Shown: positions 37,649-45,170 of the stretch, piece after piece
Position numbering within the stretch: position 1 is the stretch's first letter
Layout of the letters: each line of letters starts with the position of its first letter
Assembly: GCA_947624215.1 (NCBI GenBank)
Contig: CANQJJ010000010.1
Coordinates: 1-45,170 of the forward strand
Reading direction: 5' to 3'
DNA from: an uncultured Clostridia bacterium
Lineage (GTDB): Bacteria; Bacillota; Clostridia; Christensenellales; Borkfalkiaceae
DNA: 45,170 nucleotides
The notes under the pieces: model-generated
The model's input: only the letters and a program-made list of their open reading frames with translations
Told to the model about the DNA's origin: nothing
Databases searched by the model: none
Position numbers and translations under genes: made by a program

Positions 37649-40600
37649 ATGAAAAGAACGTTGCGGGTTCTCATCGCGGCGATGTGTGCGGCTCTGATGC
37701 TCTGCGCCCTGTTCGCCGTAGCGGCCTGCGGGCCCCGCGAGGATGAGGGCGGCAAGGAAGAGGGCGGCAAGACGGCCGCGCTCACCCTCGATGCGGGGGA
37801 AGGCACCGTTGCAAACGGCAATTACGAGGTGGAGGTCGGAAGCGATCTCTTCGAATTTCTCAAAGACAAAACACCGACGCCGCCCGAGGGGCTCACCTTT
37901 GCGGGATGGTATCTCGGGAACGCTCCCATCGAAAAGGGCACTACCATGTCCGAAAGCGGGGCTTCTGTAACCGCAAAATACTACGCGGAATATACGCTTG
38001 AGATCTATCTCGAAGGCGACGGCGGGTTCCAAAGATCCGAGGAAAACAGCAAGACGTCGACCGCCTTCTACGGCGAGCCGCTCACGCTCGAACTTCCCTC
38101 CATTGCCCACTATGCGCTCGACGCGGCCCATGAGGGCAGTAAGACTGCGAGCGAAAAACTCGGCAAGGACGAGGTCTTCAAGGCCTATTATGCCCTTGCG
38201 ACTTACACCGTCATCTACGACGCCGCGGCGCCCGCAGACGCAGGGCTCGAGGGGAACGTCTCCTCTGCCGAGGTCCGCTACGGCGGGGAAGTGACCTTGG
38301 AGGGCGGCGAGGCCTATGTCGTTGCGCCCCAATACCGTTTCGCGGGCTGGGCGGAGACAAAGGGCGGCCCCGTGAAGTATCAAAAGGGCGACAAGATCAA
38401 GCCCGAAGACAACGTCGTGCTCTACGGCGTGTGGGATACGGCCTGCAAGGACCGCTTCGGCGGGAGCGACCTGCTCTTCTTCCCGCAGGCAGACGAGGAC
38501 GCGGCCGTTCTCGTGCGCGCGGGCGAAGAGTTCACGGGCACGCGCAGCGGCGAGACCTTCTCCTTCAAGGATAGTGAGGGCAATGAGCTTCTCAGCGGCA
38601 AGGCCGCGGCGGGCGTGTTTGTCTACTACCGCAGGGCGCTTGCAAACGTTACATACCGGCATGCCGACGCCTACACGGGCGAGGTGGAGGCGGACAGCGA
38701 GACGCTCACCTTTGACGGATACGGCGGCGCGACGTTCACCGACGCCGAAGTGGCGCACAAGGGCACGATCGAATACGATCCCGCGCTCATGACATATACG
38801 TTCACCTACGAGAATTCCAAAGAGGGCTTCGGATTCACGCTTTCCGAGGCGGACGGGACCGACATTTTCTGCGTCGAGGGCAGAGAGGCGGGGTCTTATA
38901 TCAATTTGATACTCCTCTATCAGCAGGGCGCTGCCGAGGCCTACCAAGGCGATCTGCTCCTGCTCGACGGCTACGGGATCGCCTACGTCATCGACGCCGA
39001 CGACTATTCCGATCACGGGATCATCTCCCTTCTCGGAGCGGGAACGTATTTGCCCCGCGGCGACCATGGCGAGATCGGCCTCACCCTCATGGATACGGAG
39101 GGCAACATGGCGGAGTCCACCGTCAAGCTCATGAACTATCAAAACGTACCCGTGTGGTTTGCGGATACCGGCATCGCGGGCGAATACACTGCCGCGGACG
39201 GGACGACGCTCACGCTCGATTCCTACGGGGCGACTTACGACAGCGCCACCTATCAAGGCAAGGACGGCGTGAAGACGGCGGGCATGTACACGGTGGACCC
39301 CCTTCTCAACATCGTGCGGCTCATCCCCGAGGAGGGGGACGTCATCTCCTTCCGCGTGGACGTGACGACGCATGCGCTGACCCTGCTCGGCGGCGGCGAC
39401 TACCGGGAATATCTCCGTCATTACGGCGCATCGGGCGCCTCACCCGTCGGCACCCCCGTGCTCACGCTCGGCGAGAACGATACGGCGACTTACGGCGCGG
39501 GAATGAACAAGATCGAGGGTACCGTGTCCGCGGTCGAGGGCTCTAAGACGCGTTTCACGTTCACGGCGAACAGCGGCACGTTCGCGTTCGAATATGAGCT
39601 CGGCGAGGCTCTCGTGACGGTCGGCGGGCAATATGTCTATGCCTACTACTTCGATATGTATCCCGTGCAGGGAACGGCCGAGACCGTGCTCACGCTCACC
39701 GAGAAAGAGGGCGGCAAGGGCACCATCGTAGCCACGCTCAATGCGCTCGGCAGCGGCGACGCCGTCTATACCGACGGGGTGGGGAACAGCTACCTCGGCG
39801 TATATCTCACGCTCGACGGCAAAACATTCGGGGTGGAGTATTCGATCGCGGAGTTCATGGTCAACGCCACGGGCGAAAACCTCTACTTCGGCATCGAAAA
39901 GAATGCGGACGGAGCTTACGCCACGTTCTTTGTGCTCGGCTCCGAGACGGGAACTTACTACCAATATGCGGGCGGGGAGACCCACGAAGATGTCTCTCTC
40001 TTCCTCATCCAAAACGGCAATACGCGCATTGCTTTCTATAAGAACGGCGCGGAGGATGCGGGCATGGTAGGCACCTACACGCTCAACAAGGACGGCGTGG
40101 GCACCGTGACCTGCGACAAAACCACCCTGACGGTGCTCATCGACAACGACGGGACCTTCACCGTGCACACGCATCTTTGGGAGGGGACGAAGAGCTTCAC
40201 GGGCGGCGGACACACGCTCACGCTCGACGGCTTCTACACGGCGACGTACGACGGCGACCCTATCGAATATGCCTTCGTGAAGGACTCCGAGACGCGCATC
40301 TTCCTGCTCGGGTACATCGGGCAGGAACTCTTCGAGGGATACTTCGACATCGACACCGAGAAGGGAACGTATACCGCGTGCGGCTACGAGGTGGGGACGT
40401 ATTACGACGAAGCTTCCGACGACTTCTTCGCGCTCGACGGCTACGGCACGGTAAAGCTCTATAATATCACCGAGCAGAACGAGAACGGCACGCTCAAGGT
40501 GCTCAAAACGGGCACCTACACCGTCATCACCGACGGCTACGACGACGCAAACATCTATGTGCGCATCACCTACACGGGCGAACAGCCCTTCGACGCCCTG

Positions 40601-43582
40601 CTCTATGGCGTGAGCGACGGCGAAGAGATCACGCTCTTCTACCGCGTGAAGGACGGGGCGGCGGGCACCTACAAGTCGGCCAAGTGGGAGTTCTTCACCT
40701 TCAACGGCTTCGGCGACGCCTATTATACCGACGCATTCGGCATCACCTATGAGGGGCAATATGAGAAGCGCTCCGAGCATGTCTATGCCTTCTCGTCGGA
40801 GAATCTGGATGGCATCGTCTATCTCGAGCTCGCGGCGCAGAGCTTCACGGTCCGCACCACGGGTTTTGTCACCGACGGCACCACGCTCGTCAAGTACCTC
40901 GGCGGCGATTCGAAAGACATCGTCATCCCCGACACTATCACCAAGATCGCAGATTTGGCCTTCTCCGAACACGTCTATGGGTCGGACTACGAGGGCGCGG
41001 CGATCGCGTCGGTCGACCTCAAAAATGTCACCGAGATCGGCGCGAATGCCTTCAACGGCTGTGAAGAACTGAAGAGCGTCACGGGCGCGCATGTAAAGAC
41101 GGTGGGCGACAATGCCTTCTATGCCTGCATCGAGCTTTCTTCCCTTTCCATGGATGCCCTCGAGACCCTCGGCGAGAACGCCTTCCACCTCTGCGAGTCC
41201 CTCGTCAACGTGAGCCTTCCCGCCGCGAAGACGGTCTACTCCTCGGCATTCAGCGATTGCCATGAACTCGAGACGGTCTCCCTGCCCAAGGCCGAGAAGA
41301 TCTACGAGGGCGTGTTCTTCGATTGCTTCATGCTGCAAAGCGTGACGATCGGCTCTGCGCTCACGCAGCTCGGCACGGCCGATGAGCACGTTGCGGGCGT
41401 CTTCGAGCGCTCTGCGGGCTACGACCAAGTCCCGCTCACCCTCATCCTCGAGGGGACGACGGTGCCGAAAGACGTGTGCGGAGATCTCTTTGCCGGTGTG
41501 ACCAACTACACCGTAAAGGTGCCTACCATGTCCGTGGTCAAGGCCTTCTACGCGGCCGCCGCCTGGGCAAAATATAACCCTTATGTGGGTGCGCCCTCGG
41601 CGTATGACGGGGTCTATTTGCGAACCTATTCGGACACGATTGAATATCTTGTGCTCGATGTGCTCGCTGTTTTCCATGATGTCTACGGCTACCAGGAAAG
41701 CACAAGGCGCGCTTATGCGGTAGAGGATGGAAAGCTGATGCTTTATACCTTTGCTCCCGATGAAGAACTGAAATACAATGTTGCTTACGCGGGCGATGTC
41801 GATGCCGAAAACAGTACGATTTTCTATGATGTCGACAACTATGGAGAGGACTATAGGGATTACTATTGGGCGACCTTGGCAAAAGGCGGCAAGCCCTATA
41901 CTATGCAAAATTCCAATGATACGGGCGAGGTCTTGAAGGTCACATTCACGCGGCCGCTTGATGAGGGGAACGATGCTGTTTTCGTGACCGACAAGGGCGT
42001 TGAGAAGGCTGTTGTTATCAAGTCCCTTCGCGACGAGGATCAGTACAACAAGTTACGGATGTATTTTGACCTTGATGGCTGGAGATATTATCTCGGCTTC
42101 TCGGGGAACATGACGTCATCGCCGTGGTTCTCTTACGATACGCCCGCGTTTATCCCTATCGTGAAGCAATATTTCAACGATACAGACTATTTGGCTGTCT
42201 CGCAGAATGATGTGGACGGCACGGAGTACACCGTGACGTTTGTCCTCAACGGCTTCGACGAACCTATCCGCGGCATTCAGGTCAAAGCAGAGAAATCGGG
42301 CAATTTGTTCACAGCCAAGAGCTTCATATTCGGTGAAAACAGCTATGTGTTCCGCTTTACGGTAGATGAAACGGCAGGTACGTTCTCCTATGAATACGAG
42401 AGCGAACGGCAATGGAAATTCAGTGCAGACAGAGCCGATTTGGTCGTCAACCAAAACACGGAAGGGGAGCTCACGAGCATATTCCTTTCTGTGGATGGCA
42501 CGCTTCTTACGGAAGGGAAAGATTATGTCCTTGATAAGCAAGGGGATGTCTACATCTTCACGATCTATCAGTATTCCGCGGCAAGCATGTACTCTGCAAC
42601 GTTTACGGTCGGCACAGAGGTCAGCTGCGAATTTGTAAAGATCGGCACCGTTGTGAAGGGGCAGAGCCAACTTTCGATCGGCCAAGCGTTCCTCTACTTC
42701 GGCGATGATTCAGAACTTCTCGATGTCGCTTTGCTGCTCGACCGCAAAGAAGGCGGCGACCGCGTTTATGTAAAGCCCGATCATGTGGAATGCGAAGGCG
42801 GGCTCGTGACGGCTGTCGTTGATACGGGCGACTTTGCAGGTAAATACTTTGTGAAGTATTCTGAATACGGCTTGGATTTCTTCATCAAGGAGACTTTTGT
42901 CTACGACTCGTCCGCAGATTCCGATGAAGAGGGGACCTTCACCGTCAAGCGCGATTCACAGAATTCGGTCACCGAGGTCTTGCTTACCATCGGCACGAAG
43001 AACTATACGAAGTATTGGGAAGGGGACGAAAACTTCATCGTCACGGACGATACGGATTACTACTTTATCACGTTCTCAGGTCTCAGCTCCCGTATTGCGA
43101 AGCTCGTTTGCCAAACGGTCGAGGATGCGTCCACCGATTTTGTGCTCACGATTCTTGTCGATGCAGGTTACAATAATATCCAAAAGATCCTGTCTGCAAC
43201 GATTGGCGGTGAGCCTGTCAACGCTGAGTATCAAGAGACAGGCAGCCGCTATAAGATCACTGCGGGCGGCAAGGTGTATTATCTGACGCTCGGAGAGACG
43301 AGCGAACTGCAGGCGCTCATCCAGAAAACGCTCACGACCGCCGACGGGAACTTCCGTATCACAGGCTATTTCGACGACAATTGCAAGCTGGTCGGGCTTA
43401 CTAAGTTCGAAACAATGATCAACGGCGTTCTTACGGAGCGTGAGATCACTTATTCGTGGGATACCGGTTGTGAGGTGAAACCTTCTGCGGAGTATTCTTA
43501 CGAATCATACAACTTTGAGTTCAGCGGGGATACGCTTGACACGCTCACTGTCACCGTGACGCTTTCGCCGTACTCTTCTTGA
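37649..43582 (+). CDS. Giant surface lipoprotein with InlB-like and BspA-type leucine-rich repeats
   Basis: 1977 residues. Signal with AVAAC lipobox (Cys27). About 75-265: InlB/Listeria-Bacteroides-type repeats (LTFAGWYLGN; YRFAGWAETKGG...VVLYGVWD). About 350-1080: at least six units built around a LxLDGYGxAxYxD core followed by GTYTV strands. About 1088-1250: five to six BspA (LRR_5) units such as KTVGDNAFYACIELSSLSMD, ending in the usual linker VKVPTMSVVKAFYAAAAWAKY. About 1315-1977: an unrelated beta-rich region whose codons are visibly less GC-rich. No sortase motif, so lipid-anchored. Probable adhesin. AAGGAGGT at 37637-37644 fixes the start. Confidence 0.85.
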   Translation: MKRTLRVLIAAMCAALMLCALFAVAACGPREDEGGKEEGGKTAALTLDAGEGTVANGNYEVEVGSDLFEFLKDKTPTPPEGLTFAGWYLGNAPIEKGTTMSESGASVTAKYYAEYTLEIYLEGDGGFQRSEENSKTSTAFYGEPLTLELPSIAHYALDAAHEGSKTASEKLGKDEVFKAYYALATYTVIYDAAAPADAGLEGNVSSAEVRYGGEVTLEGGEAYVVAPQYRFAGWAETKGGPVKYQKGDKIKPEDNVVLYGVWDTACKDRFGGSDLLFFPQADEDAAVLVRAGEEFTGTRSGETFSFKDSEGNELLSGKAAAGVFVYYRRALANVTYRHADAYTGEVEADSETLTFDGYGGATFTDAEVAHKGTIEYDPALMTYTFTYENSKEGFGFTLSEADGTDIFCVEGREAGSYINLILLYQQGAAEAYQGDLLLLDGYGIAYVIDADDYSDHGIISLLGAGTYLPRGDHGEIGLTLMDTEGNMAESTVKLMNYQNVPVWFADTGIAGEYTAADGTTLTLDSYGATYDSATYQGKDGVKTAGMYTVDPLLNIVRLIPEEGDVISFRVDVTTHALTLLGGGDYREYLRHYGASGASPVGTPVLTLGENDTATYGAGMNKIEGTVSAVEGSKTRFTFTANSGTFAFEYELGEALVTVGGQYVYAYYFDMYPVQGTAETVLTLTEKEGGKGTIVATLNALGSGDAVYTDGVGNSYLGVYLTLDGKTFGVEYSIAEFMVNATGENLYFGIEKNADGAYATFFVLGSETGTYYQYAGGETHEDVSLFLIQNGNTRIAFYKNGAEDAGMVGTYTLNKDGVGTVTCDKTTLTVLIDNDGTFTVHTHLWEGTKSFTGGGHTLTLDGFYTATYDGDPIEYAFVKDSETRIFLLGYIGQELFEGYFDIDTEKGTYTACGYEVGTYYDEASDDFFALDGYGTVKLYNITEQNENGTLKVLKTGTYTVITDGYDDANIYVRITYTGEQPFDALLYGVSDGEEITLFYRVKDGAAGTYKSAKWEFFTFNGFGDAYYTDAFGITYEGQYEKRSEHVYAFSSENLDGIVYLELAAQSFTVRTTGFVTDGTTLVKYLGGDSKDIVIPDTITKIADLAFSEHVYGSDYEGAAIASVDLKNVTEIGANAFNGCEELKSVTGAHVKTVGDNAFYACIELSSLSMDALETLGENAFHLCESLVNVSLPAAKTVYSSAFSDCHELETVSLPKAEKIYEGVFFDCFMLQSVTIGSALTQLGTADEHVAGVFERSAGYDQVPLTLILEGTTVPKDVCGDLFAGVTNYTVKVPTMSVVKAFYAAAAWAKYNPYVGAPSAYDGVYLRTYSDTIEYLVLDVLAVFHDVYGYQESTRRAYAVEDGKLMLYTFAPDEELKYNVAYAGDVDAENSTIFYDVDNYGEDYRDYYWATLAKGGKPYTMQNSNDTGEVLKVTFTRPLDEGNDAVFVTDKGVEKAVVIKSLRDEDQYNKLRMYFDLDGWRYYLGFSGNMTSSPWFSYDTPAFIPIVKQYFNDTDYLAVSQNDVDGTEYTVTFVLNGFDEPIRGIQVKAEKSGNLFTAKSFIFGENSYVFRFTVDETAGTFSYEYESERQWKFSADRADLVVNQNTEGELTSIFLSVDGTLLTEGKDYVLDKQGDVYIFTIYQYSAASMYSATFTVGTEVSCEFVKIGTVVKGQSQLSIGQAFLYFGDDSELLDVALLLDRKEGGDRVYVKPDHVECEGGLVTAVVDTGDFAGKYFVKYSEYGLDFFIKETFVYDSSADSDEEGTFTVKRDSQNSVTEVLLTIGTKNYTKYWEGDENFIVTDDTDYYFITFSGLSSRIAKLVCQTVEDASTDFVLTILVDAGYNNIQKILSATIGGEPVNAEYQETGSRYKITAGGKVYYLTLGETSELQALIQKTLTTADGNFRITGYFDDNCKLVGLTKFETMINGVLTEREITYSWDTGCEVKPSAEYSYESYNFEFSGDTLDTLTVTVTLSPYSS

Positions 43583-43605
43583 TGGATCTTTCAGGAACTT
43601 TCTCG

Positions 43606-43636
43606 GCGGGCGGGGCGAAAGCCCCGCCCGCTTTTT
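43606..43636 (+). terminator. Terminator of the giant lipoprotein gene
   Basis: An 11-bp GC stem with GAAA tetraloop (43617-43620) and T-run. Confidence 0.92.
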
Positions 43637-43639
43637 ATA

Positions 43640-43980
43640 ATAACCCGCTTCTTATAATAAGGTGATGTTTCGACGGAGCTCAACATGACGTATTTAGGAA
43701 TGCTTGGTCTGTATGACGTATTTAGGAATGCTTGGTCTGTATGACGTGATTTGAAATGCTTTGGTCGTTCACACGGGCTTGGTCGTAGTAAGATTCTTCG
43801 CGGATAAGCAAGTCGCTTAAATCCAAGCCGATACGGCTCAGAATGACGCTTCGATTGGGCTTTCGGCTACTTCGCGCTACGCGCTCGTGTCGACCTTAGT
43901 AGCGCAATCAGAAGCCTCGGTCGGTCAGAATGACGCTCAGTCGGGCAAAATGACAGGTTCGGGGTTTTCTCGTGCAAATT
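43640..43980 (+). repeat. Intergenic mosaic before gap
   Basis: No gene. Half D (about 43656-43690), a 28-bp tandem repeat (units 43685, 43713, and a diverged 43741), a reversed C module (about 43790-43850), and J (43862-43931). Confidence 0.72.
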
Positions 43981-44016
43981 GCCCAATTTGCGCCCAGAAA
44001 AATTCAGAAAAAAGCA

Positions 44017-44045
44017 TTGACGTAAGTAAAAAAGCGTGGTATAAT
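44017..44045 (+). promoter_or_regulatory. Promoter of gap
   Basis: TTGACG (44017-44022) and TGGTATAAT (hexamer 44040-44045), spaced 17 bp. Confidence 0.88.
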
Positions 44046-44105
44046 ATTCCACGGTAATAAGACGCCCAAGGGCGCCAAAGAATTTTTTCGGAGGAATGAA
44101 TCAAA

Positions 44106-45125
44106 ATGGCAAACGTAAAAGTCGCAATCAACGGCTTCGGCCGCATCGGCCGTCTCGCATTCAGACAGATGTTCAATGCCGAAGGGTATGAGATCGTCGC
44201 CATCAACGACCTCACCAGCCCCACCATGCTCGCGCACCTTCTCAAGTACGACAGTGCACAGGGCAGATACGAGGGCCACACCGTCTCCGCCAACGACGAG
44301 GAGAGAACGCTCACCGTCGACGGCAAGACCATCAAGATCTACGAGGAGAAGAACGCCGCCGACCTTCCTTGGGGCGCTCTCGGCGTAGACGTCGTGTTGG
44401 AGTGCACCGGCTTCTATACCTCCAAGGCTAAGAGCGAAGCGCACATCCAGGCAGGCGCAAAGAAAGTCGTCATCTCCGCTCCCGCGGGCAACGATCTTCC
44501 CACCATCGTCTTCGGCGTCAATGAGAAGACCTTGAAGAAGACCGACACCATCATCTCCGCCGCCAGCTGCACGACCAACTGCCTCGCTCCCATGGCCAAT
44601 GCGCTCAACAACGCTTATCCCATCGTTTCGGGTATCATGACCACCGTCCACGCCTTCACGGGCGACCAGATGGTGCTCGACGGCCCTCACCGCAAGGGAG
44701 ATCTGAGAAGAGCCCGCGCCGCCGCCGTCAACATCGTTCCCAACTCCACGGGCGCAGCGAAGGCCATCGGCCTCGTCATCCCCGCCCTCAACGGCAAGCT
44801 CATCGGCAGCGCCCAGCGCGTTCCCGTTCCCACGGGCTCCACGACCATCCTCGTCGCCGTCGTCAAGGGCAAAGACATCACCAAGCAGAGCATCAACGAC
44901 GCCATGAAGGCCGCCGCTTCCGCTTCCTTCGGCTACACAGAAGAGCTGCTCGTCTCCTCCGATATCATCGGCATCACCTACGGCTCCCTCTTCGATGCGA
45001 CCCAGACCATGGTCACCAAGATCGACGACGACACCTATCAGGTACAGGTCGTTGCTTGGTACGACAACGAGAACAGCTACACCTCGCAGATGGTCCGCAC
45101 CATCAAGTATTTCGCCGAGCTGTAA
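44106..45125 (+). CDS. gap: Glyceraldehyde-3-phosphate dehydrogenase
   Basis: 339 residues, standard. NAD-binding start [18 protein letters not shown], catalytic [14 protein letters not shown]-box equivalents [11 protein letters not shown], and the C-terminal [13 protein letters not shown]. Oxidises G3P to 1,3-bisphosphoglycerate in glycolysis. CGGAGGA at 44090-44096 sets ATG 44106. Confidence 0.98.
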   Translation: MANVKVAINGFGRIGRLAFRQMFNAEGYEIVAINDLTSPTMLAHLLKYDSAQGRYEGHTVSANDEERTLTVDGKTIKIYEEKNAADLPWGALGVDVVLECTGFYTSKAKSEAHIQAGAKKVVISAPAGNDLPTIVFGVNEKTLKKTDTIISAASCTTNCLAPMANALNNAYPIVSGIMTTVHAFTGDQMVLDGPHRKGDLRRARAAAVNIVPNSTGAAKAIGLVIPALNGKLIGSAQRVPVPTGSTTILVAVVKGKDITKQSINDAMKAAASASFGYTEELLVSSDIIGITYGSLFDATQTMVTKIDDDTYQVQVVAWYDNENSYTSQMVRTIKYFAEL

Positions 45126-45143
45126 TTTTTCTCCACACAAAAG

Positions 45144-45170
45144 AAGCGCTCCCCGCAGGGAGCGCTTTTC
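45144..45170 (+). terminator. Terminator after gap
   Basis: Stem AAGCGCTCCC/GGGAGCGCTT, loop CGCA, T-run reaching the window edge. Confidence 0.88.

Noticed and set aside
37945-37952. CATGTCCG in the InlB-like repeat, and 41527 in the leucine-rich repeat linker, as insertions
   Set aside because: The residues fit the normal repeat patterns (TxxSE, VPxxSV), so no extra sequence is needed; they may be conversions or chance.
39440-41908. Open frame of about 820 codons on the - strand
   Set aside because: Antisense of the giant lipoprotein gene, no domains.

Overview
The window looks like chromosomal DNA of a spore-forming, Gram-positive gut-type Clostridia, possibly Christensenellales/Borkfalkia-like (inference from style, not proven). 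The evidence is the Bacillota gene order yqfC-yqfD-phoH-yqfF-ybeY-era-yqzL-recO, the sporulation genes yqfC/yqfD, an L10 leader, many lipoproteins, KtrAB, GC-rich genes and textbook sigma-A promoters (TTGACA, 17 bp, TATAAT, often with extended TGn). Almost all genes lie on the + strand.

Layout. 141-2203: glycosyltransferase plus acyltransferase pair, probably envelope glycolipid synthesis. 2859-5609: a decayed, AT-rich integrated island between a 20-bp fragment of tRNA-Arg(CCG) and the intact tRNA gene; it holds a serine-recombinase remnant, two structured palindromic RNA-like segments, a lipoprotein and a membrane protein. Upstream of the tRNA gene a 133-bp unit carrying the tRNA 5' half is tandemly repeated. 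5982-7064: mnmA. 7647-13574: sporulation, c-di-AMP, RNA maturation and repair operon. 14241-18395: large secreted lipoprotein. 19135-22640: rpmG-secE-nusG-rplK-rplA, then promoter, L10 leader and rplJ-rplL. 23663-26657: cyclophilin-like lipoprotein, an unknown gene on -, a protein with two Myb/SANT-like repeats and a small membrane protein. 27540-33149: giant DUF4011/COG1112 helicase of the type seen in defence loci. 33809-36409: KtrB and KtrA. 36489-37424: fba on -. 37649-43582: very large lipoprotein with InlB-like and BspA-like leucine-rich repeats. 44106-45125: gap.

The most unusual property is what lies between the genes. Nearly every long gap is a mosaic of the same few short hairpin-forming modules. 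I call them here: D, the ATTACGTCA palindrome; G, the CCCCCTCC-ATG-GGAGGGGG hairpin plus G-runs; H, the GGCGCCCCTGTAAGGGG unit; B, the CTTCCC...GGGAAGG unit; C, the 'cgaagaatctt' unit; J, the 'gaagcctcg' unit; K, the 'gaggaatctc' unit; and I, GGTACCATGTCCGC. Some modules sit nested inside others, so they appear mobile. Module I also appears inside coding sequence, always in one codon phase on the + strand (ATG TCC, giving Met-Ser), notably in MnmA and twice in RecO. This set of small modules is the best candidate for a previously undescribed system here. Second candidates are the structured attenuator-like leader at 4165-4434 and the tRNA-half tandem repeat.

Functional links: the HD-domain protein at 9784 (c-di-AMP phosphodiesterase family) and KtrA (an RCK_C protein, a known c-di-AMP target family) could belong to one potassium/c-di-AMP circuit. 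No c-di-AMP riboswitch was seen near ktrA or ktrB.
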